DNA from: Jannaschia faecimaris | Lineage (GTDB): Bacteria > Pseudomonadota > Alphaproteobacteria > Rhodobacterales > Rhodobacteraceae | Direction: 5' to 3' | Assembly: GCF_900107415.1 (NCBI RefSeq) | Contig: NZ_FNPX01000008.1 | Location: forward strand, 62,001 to 126,000 | DNA: 64,000 nucleotides | Shown here: one piece after another, positions 8,046 to 16,731 of the stretch | Numbering within the stretch: the first letter of the stretch is position 1 | How the letters are laid out: every line of letters starts with the position of its first letter | Made by a program: the position numbers and the translations under genes | The notes under the pieces: generated by a model | Seen by the model: the letters and a program-made list of their open reading frames with translations, nothing else | Database searches by the model: none | Told to the model about the DNA's origin: nothing

Positions 8046-8074
8046 TTTATAGACGTTCACGTCACCGAGTCCAA
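8046..8074 (-). promoter_or_regulatory. sigma70-type promoter for the small-RNA candidate
   Basis: On the minus strand TTGGAC (8074-8069) is separated by exactly 17 bp from TATAAA (8051-8046). Transcription would begin near 8039, giving a roughly 77-nt RNA that ends at the terminator at 7963. Confidence 0.55.
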
Positions 8075-8150
8075 GGGAAAGTTTAAGCAGCGCTCGTTAG
8101 ATGTTTCGATTAAACACCAAATTGAACAGGGCGTTACCGGGGGGAAGACA

Positions 8151-9983
8151 ATGATCGGGCAGTGTTTCCAGCGAATCAGCATCGACGTTTTCGCACGACT
8201 CGCGGTTGTGGCTGTCGTTGTCGCTCCCGTGACAGCCTTGGCGGATGGGCATGGAATCGCCCTGTACGGCGACCCTGCGCTGCCTGCCGATTACAAGCAT
8301 TTGCCGCAGGTCAATCCGGCAGCGCCCAAGGGCGGCACGTTTGCGGATGGACAGGTCGGCAGTTTCGACAGCCTCAACCCCCACATCCAGCAAGGCAACA
8401 CGCCTTGGCAATTGCGCTTCCTTGCCTACGAAAGCCTTATGGGCAGGGCTTGGGACGAACCTTTCACGCTTTACGGTCTTTTGGCTGAGCGGGTCGAGGT
8501 GAATGATGCGCAGACCGAAATCACCTTCAGCCTGCACCCCGATGCGGCCTTCTCGGACGGCACGACGGTCACCGTCGAGGACGTCATCTGGTCGTGGAAT
8601 ATCCTGGGGCAGGAGGGGGCGAATGGTCGCTATCGCAGCGCCTTCGCCAAGGTCGTCTCGGTGGAGGCTGTCGGCGGCCGTCAGGTCAGATTCCGGATTG
8701 CCGATCCGGACCGCGAATTGCTGATGTCAATTGGGCTGCGTCCTATCATGAAATCGGCTCAATACGCGGACGATCCCTCGGCATTTTTTCGCTCAGGCGT
8801 GGGCAATATTCCGATCACGACGGCCCCATATGTCATCACCGAGGTCGATCCCGGTCGTTCCGTCGAGCTGAGTCGCGACCCTGACTACTGGGGGGCGAAT
8901 CTGCCGTTCAGGCAGGGCACCAACAACATCCAGACGCTGCGGATGGAGTTTTTCGGGGATGCCACCGCGCATTTCGAGGCCTTCAAGGCGGGCGAGTTGT
9001 CGACGATGCGCGAAACCAACGCCGCGCGCTGGGCACGGGATTATGACTTCCCCGCCGTCCAGTCCGGCGAGGTCGTACTATCGGAGGTGCCGCACCAGCG
9101 CCCCTCGGGCATGACTGGCTTGGTCATGAACACCCGCCGGCCGCTGTTCGACGACTGGCGCGTGCGCGAAGCGATGATCCAGGCGTTCAACTTTGATTAT
9201 GTGAACGGCGTCATAAACGCGGGTGTGCAGCCGCGCATCACCAGCTACTTCTCCAACTCCCCGCTCGGGATGGAGCCGGGGGCTGCCAGCGGGCACGTGG
9301 CGGACTTGCTGGCCCCCATCTCCGATGACCTGTTACCCGACACGATCCAAGGTTACACGCTGCCGTCCACCGATGGCAGGGCCGGCAACCGTCGCGGCTT
9401 GCGGATCGCCAGCCGCTTGCTGGAAGAAGCCGGGTATTCCGTCGAAAATGGCGTGCTGACAGGTACCGATGGGCCCGTATCCTTCGAAATTATGGTGCCG
9501 CAAGGGTCTTCCGAGGTGGCGTCCATCGTCGATATCTACGTCGAGGCGCTCAAGCGGCTGGGCATCGACGTGCGTGTCGCCTCCATTGACGGGGCGCAGT
9601 TCACCGACCGGCGCAATGCCTACGACTTTGACATGATCTGGTACTCTTGGGGCCTGTCGCTCAGCCCTGGCAACGAGCAACTGGCCTACTGGGGGCCTGA
9701 CGGAGTCGACACCCCCGGCAGCCGCAACCTGATGGGGGCTGACGATCCGGCCATCGCCGCCATGATCGACGCAATGCTGAGCGCCGGGTCGCAAGAGGAA
9801 TATGTCGCTACCGTGCGCGCGCTGGACCGGGTGCTGACCGCCGGCCGCTACGTCGTTCCGATCTGGCACAACCCGATAAGTTGGATCGCCCATGACGCCG
9901 ACCTGAAGTATCCCGTTGATCGCCTGCCGATCTATGGCGACTGGATCGGGTTTCAGCCGGATATCTGGTGGATAGAGGAGTGA
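8151..9983 (+). CDS. ABC-transporter periplasmic substrate-binding protein, family 5 (peptide/oligopeptide type)
   Basis: 610 residues. A signal peptide (hydrophobic stretch RLAVVAVVVAPVTALADG, mature from about residue 32) is followed by the SBP_bac_5 pattern: APKGGTFADGQVGSFDSLNP, DWRVREAMIQAFNFDYVN, and a C-terminal YDFDMIWYSWGLSLSPGNE segment. It resembles the YejA-like subgroup, which feeds peptide or microcin-type uptake through a YejBEF permease. No permease or ATPase gene is next to it, so it is an orphan here. GGGGGGAAG lies just before the ATG at 8151. It is divergent from bdhA across the small-RNA region. Confidence 0.87.
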   Translation: MIGQCFQRISIDVFARLAVVAVVVAPVTALADGHGIALYGDPALPADYKHLPQVNPAAPKGGTFADGQVGSFDSLNPHIQQGNTPWQLRFLAYESLMGRAWDEPFTLYGLLAERVEVNDAQTEITFSLHPDAAFSDGTTVTVEDVIWSWNILGQEGANGRYRSAFAKVVSVEAVGGRQVRFRIADPDRELLMSIGLRPIMKSAQYADDPSAFFRSGVGNIPITTAPYVITEVDPGRSVELSRDPDYWGANLPFRQGTNNIQTLRMEFFGDATAHFEAFKAGELSTMRETNAARWARDYDFPAVQSGEVVLSEVPHQRPSGMTGLVMNTRRPLFDDWRVREAMIQAFNFDYVNGVINAGVQPRITSYFSNSPLGMEPGAASGHVADLLAPISDDLLPDTIQGYTLPSTDGRAGNRRGLRIASRLLEEAGYSVENGVLTGTDGPVSFEIMVPQGSSEVASIVDIYVEALKRLGIDVRVASIDGAQFTDRRNAYDFDMIWYSWGLSLSPGNEQLAYWGPDGVDTPGSRNLMGADDPAIAAMIDAMLSAGSQEEYVATVRALDRVLTAGRYVVPIWHNPISWIAHDADLKYPVDRLPIYGDWIGFQPDIWWIEE

Positions 9984-10009
9984 TCGGGTGCGGGAGTCCT
10001 GTCTCCGCC

Positions 10010-10285
10010 TCAGGTCCAATGTGGCATTTGCCCGCCGGGCAGCGCCGCCCGGGCCAGCATCAACTGCTCGTATGGCATTGATTGTGTGTCGCAGACGCCT
10101 CGTACCCAGTCGTCGTCCATCATCACGAAATCCAGAACGCCGGCCAGGAAATCCGGATCGCCGGCGGCCCCTCGAATCGTGTCGCGATCCACGCCCGTCG
10201 CGCTTTGGAACGTATCGAGCAACTCCGCCTCGATCAGCCACTCCAGCGCGCCGAGCGCGATCACCTCTGCGTTGTCTTGCCTCAT
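10010..10285 (-). CDS. DUF3572 family protein
   Basis: A 91-residue acidic protein (MRQDNAEVIALGALEWLIEA...) with the FLAGVLDFVMMDDDWVRGVC segment that marks DUF3572, a small alphaproteobacterial family of unknown function commonly found beside DivK/PleD-type regulators. Here it is divergent from the PleD-like gene, 102 bp apart, which repeats that association. It has no signal peptide or membrane segment. Confidence 0.82.
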   Translation of the reverse strand: MRQDNAEVIALGALEWLIEAELLDTFQSATGVDRDTIRGAAGDPDFLAGVLDFVMMDDDWVRGVCDTQSMPYEQLMLARAALPGGQMPHWT

Positions 10286-10387
10286 GTCGACTTTCTTTCC
10301 TGGCGAGTCCGATTGGAAATCTTTTGTTAACTTTAATGCTCTTTAAACACCTTTGACCAAGCTCTGAATCCTTGCGAGAATATTGAG

Positions 10388-11791
10388 ATGACCGGCCGGA
10401 TCCTTATTGTCGATGACGTAGCCACGAACCGTATCGTGATGAAGGTCAAACTTGCGGCCGCTTGCTACGACGTCGTACCCGCAGCAAGCGGGGCCGAAGC
10501 GCTGGAAATCGCCGCATCGGGCGGTATCGACATCATCATCATGGATATGATGATGCCGGGGCTCAGCGGGGCCGAAACCTGTCGGCGTCTGCGCGGCAAT
10601 CCGGCCACAGCCACCATCCCCGTCATCCTCGTGACCGCCTCCGAAGACACGGAGGCCCGCATGGACGGTCTGTCGGCGGGGGCTGACGATTTCCTGTCAA
10701 AACCTGTTGATGAACTGGCCCTGCTGGCGCGTGTCCGATCTCTCCTGCGGTCGCGCGGGGAGGAGCGGGATTTCCAAGCCCGCGGTGGCGATGTGATCGA
10801 GTTGGCCTGTGCCTCCATGCCCGGCCTGGCCGAGGCGCGCGCAGGTTTTGCTGCCAAACCAATCGAACTAGCCCATGGGCGGATCGCCCTTATCGGTGGG
10901 TCGACAGCGACCTGGCTACCAGTGCAGCGGGATCGTTTGCGCCCCCTTTTTCGGGAAGCCGTGTCGATCATGAACCGCGACGCCGCGCTGGCCGTCACCG
11001 ATGGAAGCGCGCCCGATCTGTTCCTGATCGACGCCGACCTTTCGGCCCACAACGAGGGTTTGCGCCTGATGTCGGAGTTGCGGTCGCGCTCGGCAACGCG
11101 CCACGCGGCGTTCATTGTCTTGCTGCCCAAGGGCGATAGCGAACGGGCCGCGACCGCCTTGGACCTCGGGGCGGCGGACGTCAGCTACCACCCATTCGCG
11201 GTGGATGAGATATCGATGCGGATCCGCACCCAACTGGCGCGGAAGCGCCGCGCCGACCGGATGCGCAGCACGCTGGAATCAGGCCTGAAAATGGCCATGT
11301 ACGATTCGCTGACGGGTCTTCACAATCGGCATTACGGTCTGCACCAATTGGAGTTGGTCGCCACCCGCTGTCGCGCGCAGGGGATCAAGGCGGGGCTGAT
11401 CCTGATGGACGTTGATCATTTCAAGAAGGTCAACGACACCTACGGCCATCCTGTTGGCGACGCCGTCCTGGCCCGCGTGGCCCAGACCCTTCAGGCCAGT
11501 CTACGAGCCGAGGACCTGGTCGCGCGTATCGGCGGGGAGGAGTTCATGGCGATCCTGCCCGATACCGACCTACGCAACGTTCAGGTCGTGGCCGAGCGCC
11601 TGCGCGCCGCCATCGAGGAGATGGGCGTGCCGTTACAGTGCGGTGGCATGCTGACGGTCACGCTGTCGCTGGGTGCTGGCATGTTGGACGAAAGGGACAC
11701 TGCCGGGTGCGAGGCGCTGTCGCGTATCGACCGCGCGCTCTACTCCGCCAAGGACGGCGGTCGCAACTGCGTGCGCTTGGTCGGAGCCTGA
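10388..11791 (+). CDS. pleD: PleD-like response regulator with diguanylate cyclase domain
   Basis: 467 residues. First receiver domain about 1-120 (phosphoacceptor Asp in IIIMDMMMPG, Lys in FLSKPVDE). A second, degenerate receiver-like domain spans about 150-275. The GGDEF domain covers about 295-467 with GGEEF active site and an RAED inhibitory I-site five residues before it, so product feedback is expected. It makes cyclic di-GMP from two GTP in the cytoplasm. The two-receiver layout is that of Caulobacter PleD, which controls motility-to-sessile switching. The cognate kinase is not in the neighbourhood. Confidence 0.9.
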   Translation: MTGRILIVDDVATNRIVMKVKLAAACYDVVPAASGAEALEIAASGGIDIIIMDMMMPGLSGAETCRRLRGNPATATIPVILVTASEDTEARMDGLSAGADDFLSKPVDELALLARVRSLLRSRGEERDFQARGGDVIELACASMPGLAEARAGFAAKPIELAHGRIALIGGSTATWLPVQRDRLRPLFREAVSIMNRDAALAVTDGSAPDLFLIDADLSAHNEGLRLMSELRSRSATRHAAFIVLLPKGDSERAATALDLGAADVSYHPFAVDEISMRIRTQLARKRRADRMRSTLESGLKMAMYDSLTGLHNRHYGLHQLELVATRCRAQGIKAGLILMDVDHFKKVNDTYGHPVGDAVLARVAQTLQASLRAEDLVARIGGEEFMAILPDTDLRNVQVVAERLRAAIEEMGVPLQCGGMLTVTLSLGAGMLDERDTAGCEALSRIDRALYSAKDGGRNCVRLVGA

Positions 11792-11793
11792 CC

Positions 11794-12267
11794 TCAGCGG
11801 CGTTCGCGCCGCGTCTCCATCACCCGTTCGGCAAGCACCGCACGCTCCGCTGGTGTCAGCCCGGCGATGATCTCAGACATCACCGCGATGCCACGCCCCG
11901 CCAGATCCGCCTGAAGGTCGCGCTGGGCGCGCATTGCGCCCTCGAAGGCCGCGGGGTCGAAGGGATCGGCCATCAGGGTTTCGGCAATCGCAACGCGTGC
12001 GGCCCCCATGCGCTCCCGTCCCCCGGCCAGTCGGCCACTCTCGCGCAGGGTACGGAAAAGGGCCCGGCGATCGGCGCGGTCCAACCCCTGGGCGAGCGCG
12101 GCGATCTCGGGCGGGCCACCACCATGACGACCCGGACTCGCCCGGTGCCGGTCGGGCCCGACAATGGCGATGGCTCCGATCACCGCTGCGACGATTGCCA
12201 CGTTCAGCGCCAGCGACGCAATCAGCGCCCACTTGATCCAGGGCCGGGAGGTCCGGTCTTGGGTCAT
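11794..12267 (-). CDS. periplasmic heavy-metal-sensor / CpxP-like protein
   Basis: 157 residues with one N-terminal membrane segment (about 12-36, WALIASLALNVAIVAAVIGA) that anchors a helical periplasmic part. The remainder resembles the heavy-metal-resistance/CpxP (LTXXQ-like) fold: PPEIAALAQGLDRADRRALF and GLTPAERAVLAERVMETRRE. Such proteins buffer metals or report on the envelope. It starts within the last codon of the preceding gene (4-nt overlap) and is last in a sigma-factor operon, so it is probably the periplasmic sensor or effector of that unit. Confidence 0.72.
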   Translation of the reverse strand: MTQDRTSRPWIKWALIASLALNVAIVAAVIGAIAIVGPDRHRASPGRHGGGPPEIAALAQGLDRADRRALFRTLRESGRLAGGRERMGAARVAIAETLMADPFDPAAFEGAMRAQRDLQADLAGRGIAVMSEIIAGLTPAERAVLAERVMETRRERR

Positions 12268-12578
12268 CCAGTTTCTCCTTCGATCCAGGTCGCTCCGAAT
12301 ACGTCATCCAGCAGCAGGGCATCAATCTCCGTCGTCGCGGCCCCCGGCACATAGATCAGCACCAGGTCCGCCTGCGTAATGCCGAGCCAAAGGCCCAGCA
12401 CCGCGGCGGTTGGCAGGCCGACGAACCCGCCAAGCCAGCCAAGCAGGCGGCCAGGGCGCGGGGCCGGGGCTGCCTGTCGCGCGGCGTCGTCCAGAATTCG
12501 TGCCCGCAGCGCATCGCGAAGGGGCGCGGTGTCTTCGCGTGCCGTCTGAAGCAGCATTTCCAGATCATCGTTTTTCAT
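12264..12578 (-). CDS. small membrane protein, probable anti-sigma partner
   Basis: 104 residues. A charged N-terminal part (about 1-45, MKNDDLEMLLQTAREDTAPL) is followed by one hydrophobic segment (about 46-68) and a short periplasmic tail. That is the size and shape of minimal anti-sigma factors, but no zinc-binding HxxxCxxC motif is present. It begins 14 nt inside the end of the sigma-factor gene and overlaps the CpxP-like gene by 4 nt. An ATG four codons upstream (12590) is the alternative start. The role is inferred from operon position. Confidence 0.6.
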   Translation of the reverse strand: MKNDDLEMLLQTAREDTAPLRDALRARILDDAARQAAPAPRPGRLLGWLGGFVGLPTAAVLGLWLGITQADLVLIYVPGAATTEIDALLLDDVFGATWIEGETG

Positions 12579-13140
12579 CGCGCCCTCCATCAGTTTTGCG
12601 CATCACGTCCACAAGGCGTCGCTTGCCCCGCGCCGTCAGGCTTTCCACCGCTTCGACGCCGCAGTCCATCATGGCCGCGATATCAGGGTTCGAGTAGCCC
12701 TCGATATGTCTCAGCACCACGGCTTCACGCTGCCTATCTGGCAAGCTGGCCAGCGCCCGGTCCAGCGCCGATAGGTCTTCGTCGCGCATCATCCGCGTCT
12801 CCACCCCCGGTGACCCATCCTCCGGGTCCCAACCGTCGGGCATTCCCTGTGTGCGCGACGCCCGCCTGCGGGCGTCGATCGCAAGGTTCGCCGCGACCCG
12901 GCCCAGCCAGCTCGACATTTGCGCAGAGCCCTGCGCGTCCCAGTCGCCCGCCCGCTTCCAGAGGCGAAGAAACGCTTCCTGCACGATGTCTTCTGCCAAC
13001 GCGCGGTCGCCCGCTGTCATCCGTCGCGCAAAGGCCATCAGACGCGGACCCAGCCGGTCGAGTAACGCCGCCGCTGCCGCGTTGTCGCCCCGGCCCGCGC
13101 GGGCCAGCAGATCGGCCTCGGTCTGGCAATCGTCGGTCAT
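12565..13140 (-). CDS. ECF-type RNA polymerase sigma factor
   Basis: 191 residues. Region 2 shows ALAEDIVQEAFLRLWKRAGD and WLGRVAANLAIDARRR, used for -10 recognition and core binding. Region 4 shows ALASLPDRQREAVVLRHIEG with helix-turn-helix residues for -35 recognition. I prefer the ATG at 13140, where a GAAAG sits about 6 nt upstream; an ATG two codons earlier (13146) is possible. The gene follows the EF-hand gene by 52 bp and overlaps its putative partner at 12578. The ORF extends far upstream through the EF-hand gene, which is a shadow. Confidence 0.87.
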   Translation of the reverse strand: MTDDCQTEADLLARAGRGDNAAAAALLDRLGPRLMAFARRMTAGDRALAEDIVQEAFLRLWKRAGDWDAQGSAQMSSWLGRVAANLAIDARRRASRTQGMPDGWDPEDGSPGVETRMMRDEDLSALDRALASLPDRQREAVVLRHIEGYSNPDIAAMMDCGVEAVESLTARGKRRLVDVMRKTDGGRDEKR

Positions 13141-13192
13141 GCGCATCTTTCGCAGGTGCGACCGGGCGGCGCAAACCGCCCGGCATGGTTTC

Positions 13193-13756
13193 TCAATCGC
13201 GGCCGCGGCGCTGCCCCATGCTGTCCCATTCGGTCGCGTCCAGGGAACCATTGCCGTCTGCGTCCGCACGGTTGAAGGCCCATCCGCCGATTCCGCGTCC
13301 GGCTCCGCCGTGGTGACCACCGCGTTCGGCCCGTTCGTCGTGATCGCCCATGCGACCTCCATGATGTCCCCGGTCATCATCATCGTCGCCCCGGTGAAAA
13401 CGTTCCCCTCGCCGTTCCATGCGGGCGTCCATTTCGTCGCGGCTGATCTGGCCATCGCCATCCGCGTCCATCCGCTCGATCATGCGGGCGCTGCGTGCTT
13501 CGAAATTGGCCTGGCTGGCCTGGGTCAACTCCGCGGCTGTAAGGAAACCGTCGCCGTCGGTATCGGCATCGTCGAACCGCGCGGCGCGCCGGGTTTCGCC
13601 AAGGGCGCGCATCTCGTCTTGGGTGATTTCGCCGTTTCCGTCCGCATCGACCTCCTCGAAGGCGGGGCGTGGCCCGCCGTACCCGTGGGCCTGCGCGATC
13701 GTGCCCAGCGATAGACCCGAGAGGAGTGCGAGGCTCAGGAAAGTGATCTTCTTCAT
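13193..13756 (-). CDS. secreted EF-hand calcium-binding protein
   Basis: 187 residues with a signal peptide (MKKITFLSLALLSGLSLGTI, cleavage after AQA). Four EF-hand loops are visible, each with the D-x-D-x-N/D-G pattern: DADGNGEITQDE, DTDGDGFLTAAE, DADGDGQISRDE and DADGNGSLDATE. The third and fourth are separated by a low-complexity Asp/His/Gly/Arg stretch (RGDDDDDRGHHGGRMGDHDE) that could bind other metals. It probably sits in the periplasm and binds calcium. It is first in line with the sigma factor, anti-sigma-like and CpxP-like genes on the same strand. Confidence 0.88.
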   Translation of the reverse strand: MKKITFLSLALLSGLSLGTIAQAHGYGGPRPAFEEVDADGNGEITQDEMRALGETRRAARFDDADTDGDGFLTAAELTQASQANFEARSARMIERMDADGDGQISRDEMDARMERRGERFHRGDDDDDRGHHGGRMGDHDERAERGGHHGGAGRGIGGWAFNRADADGNGSLDATEWDSMGQRRGRD

Positions 13757-13934
13757 GGTGGTCTCCGATTCTGCGACGCGGGCGTTCTTGCCCGGCGTTC
13801 CCTTCTCACACGCAGCGCCCCGACCGTTCCGTCGCGGCAATCGGAAAAAAAAGGGCGACATCCCGACGCAGCGACAGCGCGCGGTCTTTGCGCCGCGTGC
13901 GGCAGGGCGTAGGAGCAGAGCGAAAGGACACACC

Positions 13935-14375
13935 ATGACAGACGTCGCCTCCCAGACCGAGACTTTTCCTGAAACCCAGACCGAGGGGGCAGAGCGCCCG
14001 ATGGTGCCCGCGATGCTGCGGGGCTGGAGGCGTCGCTGCCCTAACTGCGGGTCCGGTCCGATGCTCAAGGGGTATCTGAAGGTGCGCGATGCCTGCCCAG
14101 TCTGCGATCAGGCGCTTCACCATCACCGCGCCGATGATGGACCGCCGTATCTGACGCTGCTGATCGTGGGGCACATCATCGGACCCGCGATGCTTTGGTT
14201 CTTCGTCGCTTATGAACCCGACCCGTACACCTTCATGGCGATCTTCATGGTGGCCGCGACGGCCCTTTCCCTGTGGTTCCTGCCACGGCTCAAGGGCATG
14301 CTGGTGGCGATCCAATGGGCGGCCCGGATGGGCGGCTTTGGTCAGGATGAGCCACCGTCGGACATCAGCAAGTGA
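13935..14375 (+). CDS. DUF983 family membrane protein
   Basis: 146 residues. A zinc-ribbon-like pair (CPNCGSGPMLKGYLKVRDAC, then CPVC) is followed by two hydrophobic segments (about 75-95 and 100-120). This is the DUF983 pattern common in alphaproteobacteria, where the gene often sits near cytochrome oxidase assembly or NUDIX genes; function is unknown. The stop overlaps the start of the NUDIX gene in a GTGA arrangement, so they form a two-gene operon. Confidence 0.85.
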   Translation: MTDVASQTETFPETQTEGAERPMVPAMLRGWRRRCPNCGSGPMLKGYLKVRDACPVCDQALHHHRADDGPPYLTLLIVGHIIGPAMLWFFVAYEPDPYTFMAIFMVAATALSLWFLPRLKGMLVAIQWAARMGGFGQDEPPSDISK

Positions 14376-15013
14376 CCGACCGTCCGATCCGGGATGCCGC
14401 GACGATCATCCTGTTGCGCGACACGAACAGCGGGCCAAGCGTTCTGATGGGGCAGCGTGGGGCCGGGGCGGCCTTCATGCCCAACAAGTACGTCTTTCCG
14501 GGTGGCGCGGTCGATGCGGGCGACGCCGATGTGCCGCTGGCCGCCCCACTGTCCAACACAACGCGCGCCGCCCTTGCCGCCAATTCCACGACAAAGCCCG
14601 AGACTCTGGCAGCCGCTGCCCTGCGCGAACTGGCCGAAGAAACGGGTCAGATCATCGCCGCGTCGGGTACCGGTTGCCCTTGGCCCGGTTTCGAGGGTCT
14701 TTGCCCGGATCCATCGCAACTGCGCTTCATTTTTCGCGCGATCACGCCCCCGGGACGTCCGCGGCGGTTTGATGCGCGGTTCTTCCTGGCCCCGGCCACA
14801 GCCCTGCTGACCGATCCGGATGATTTCTCGCGGGCCGAAGATGAGCTTGGGCACTTGCATTGGGTCCCCTTGGCCGAGGCGCGGGCTTTGGACATGCCTT
14901 TCATCACCGAAGTCGTGCTGGCCGAAACGGCGGCTGTCGCGGCGGGCACCGACGCACCGGGCACGCCGTTCTTCGACAACTCCGGCGAGACCTCGGTTTT
15001 CCACCGGCTTTGA
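14372..15013 (+). CDS. NUDIX hydrolase
   Basis: 213 residues starting with GTG at 14372, which overlaps the upstream stop by 4 nt. The NUDIX box is spread in the way seen in long-insert family members: FPGGAVDAGD early, then RELAEETG carrying the metal-binding glutamates. NUDIX enzymes hydrolyse nucleoside diphosphates linked to another moiety; this NUDT7/19-like layout is associated with CoA diphosphatases, but the substrate is not determined by the sequence alone. Confidence 0.83.
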   Translation: MTDRPIRDAATIILLRDTNSGPSVLMGQRGAGAAFMPNKYVFPGGAVDAGDADVPLAAPLSNTTRAALAANSTTKPETLAAAALRELAEETGQIIAASGTGCPWPGFEGLCPDPSQLRFIFRAITPPGRPRRFDARFFLAPATALLTDPDDFSRAEDELGHLHWVPLAEARALDMPFITEVVLAETAAVAAGTDAPGTPFFDNSGETSVFHRL

Positions 15014-15065
15014 GACTGGCCGTTTCGCATCAAGAGCATGCACATTTCGCCAGAGGTACTTTGCG

Positions 15066-15959
15066 TTACGCTTGCAGCAGAATCAGCCCGACGACGCTGC
15101 AACTGACAAGTGCCATCGCCCAGAGTTCACGGCGCGAGAATCGTTCGCCCAGAACCAGCCAGGAAATCATCAACGACAGGATGAGTTCCACCTGTCCCAC
15201 CGCGTTCACATAGGCCGCCGTCTGAAGCGTGTAGGCCGTGAACCAGCAGATCGACCCCGCCATCGACGTCAGCCCGACCAGCATCGTTGCGCGCCAACGG
15301 GTAAAGACGGCAACAAGCCCCGTGCGGTCCCGCCAGAGCAACCACGCGCCCAACATCAGCGCCTGCGCCAGCGTCACCAGCATCAGCGTGACCGCCGCGC
15401 GCAGGATCGGCTGCTCGCTTTCCACCACAAGCGATGCGCCGCGATAGCCCACCGCCGAGACCGAGAAGAACGCCCCGGACGCCAGACCCAGCAGCGATCC
15501 GCGGTTCAGCACCTGCCAGCCGCCGTCCACCGGGACCGACAGGACCACGACGCCCAGAAACCCTATGGCCATCGCCAGTAGGTCCAGCACCGTGACTGTC
15601 TCACCCAGCACGATGAAACCTGTGGCCACGGTCATCAGGACGGTTACCTTGGAAAAGGCGATACCTACAGCGAAATTGCGATAGGCGAACAAGGCCACGA
15701 CGCACATCGTCGCCAGGATCTGGCTGATTCCCCCGGCAAGAGCGTAGGGCCAGAAGCCAACACCCACGTGGGGCAGGGCGGTGTCAGTCCCCAACGTCCA
15801 GATTGCCAACCCCGCGGCGATTACCACGGGGGCATAGACGAACCGGGCAAACGTTGACGCAGCAGGCGTCAGACCTGAAACCGCCAGACGCTTCTGCAAA
15901 AGGAATCGCAGGGCCTGCACCGAGGCGGCGAAAAGTGTGGCAACAATCCAGAGAGACAT
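15066..15959 (-). CDS. EamA/DMT-superfamily transporter
   Basis: 297 residues with about ten hydrophobic segments in two EamA repeats. The first ends at LGETVTVLDLLAMAIGFLGV and the second at LGERFSRRELWAMALVSCSV, both matching the repeat's closing signature. These inner-membrane drug/metabolite transporters export amino acids or small metabolites. The ATG at 15959 is directly followed by a membrane segment; 45 further upstream codons in frame have no such character. It is convergent with the NUDIX gene, with 52 bp between. Confidence 0.83.
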   Translation of the reverse strand: MSLWIVATLFAASVQALRFLLQKRLAVSGLTPAASTFARFVYAPVVIAAGLAIWTLGTDTALPHVGVGFWPYALAGGISQILATMCVVALFAYRNFAVGIAFSKVTVLMTVATGFIVLGETVTVLDLLAMAIGFLGVVVLSVPVDGGWQVLNRGSLLGLASGAFFSVSAVGYRGASLVVESEQPILRAAVTLMLVTLAQALMLGAWLLWRDRTGLVAVFTRWRATMLVGLTSMAGSICWFTAYTLQTAAYVNAVGQVELILSLMISWLVLGERFSRRELWAMALVSCSVVGLILLQA

Positions 15960-16137
15960 TGTGGCATGTGGCACAGCGTTTGGCACGGGCACCAGAGTAA
16001 AACGGACCACATTTCGCAACATCCACGCCCTTGCTGCGGAATTGTCTCGACTTGCGCGACCAAGTCGGGCCATCTTGCCACAATGTGGACCCAAATCCGC
16101 TCTAACTAGGTCTTATTCTTGCTGGAGTTTCGCCCTA

Positions 16138-16674
16138 ATGACGCTTGCCGACCTACCGGCTTCCATCCTCGCCCGCCTGCGTTTCAGCGCTCGCAATTCA
16201 GAAATGGACCACGACTCACCGCCACGCAAGTTCGCAGCCGTGTCGCGGGTTGAGACGGTGTGCATGGTGTTCGGGTTGGGCGGTATGTTGCTGGCATTGG
16301 GTGTGACTGTCGCGCAGGCGACGCTGCCTCCGGTACTGGAAACCGAGGGGGCGCTGCGTCGCGCCGTTGTTCAGTCCGGGTTCGACGCCTCGATTTGTCC
16401 CGACGGCTGGGCCGCCGACCATGCGGCCATGCTGCCGTTGACCGAGGCGGAGGTCACAGCTTGGTATCTTACGGAAGCAACACGCCTTTCCGACGCTGAG
16501 GTGATCGCTTCGGTCGGGATCTACGTCACACAGATCAAGGATTTTCGGCAGATCGAGGGACCGGCACTTACGCGCAACCAGATCCTGCTCTGCATCGCCG
16601 AAAGCCGCCGTCTGGTCACGCCGCTGCACGACCGCATCCCCCCGGAATTGCGCGCCGTCGTCAGCGCGATCTGA
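16138..16674 (+). CDS. hypothetical exported protein
   Basis: 178 residues. The ATG at 16138 has GGAG about 9 nt upstream. Residues about 43-62 are hydrophobic (MVFGLGGMLLALGVTVAQA) and look like a signal peptide or signal anchor, so the true start could also be the internal ATG at 16264, giving a conventional secreted protein. Two cysteines (in SICPDGWAADH and ILLCIAE) could form a disulfide in the periplasm. I do not recognise the family. Confidence 0.6.
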   Translation: MTLADLPASILARLRFSARNSEMDHDSPPRKFAAVSRVETVCMVFGLGGMLLALGVTVAQATLPPVLETEGALRRAVVQSGFDASICPDGWAADHAAMLPLTEAEVTAWYLTEATRLSDAEVIASVGIYVTQIKDFRQIEGPALTRNQILLCIAESRRLVTPLHDRIPPELRAVVSAI

Positions 16675-16731
16675 CACGCCTTAGCGGACCGAGCGAAACC
16701 TTTGGCGGTCGTCCGTCTGCGCGATCAACCG

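Noticed and set aside
15937-16137. Upstream extension of the exported hypothetical protein into the transporter promoter
   Set aside because: The N-terminal extension overlaps the divergent EamA start and lacks a ribosome-binding site.
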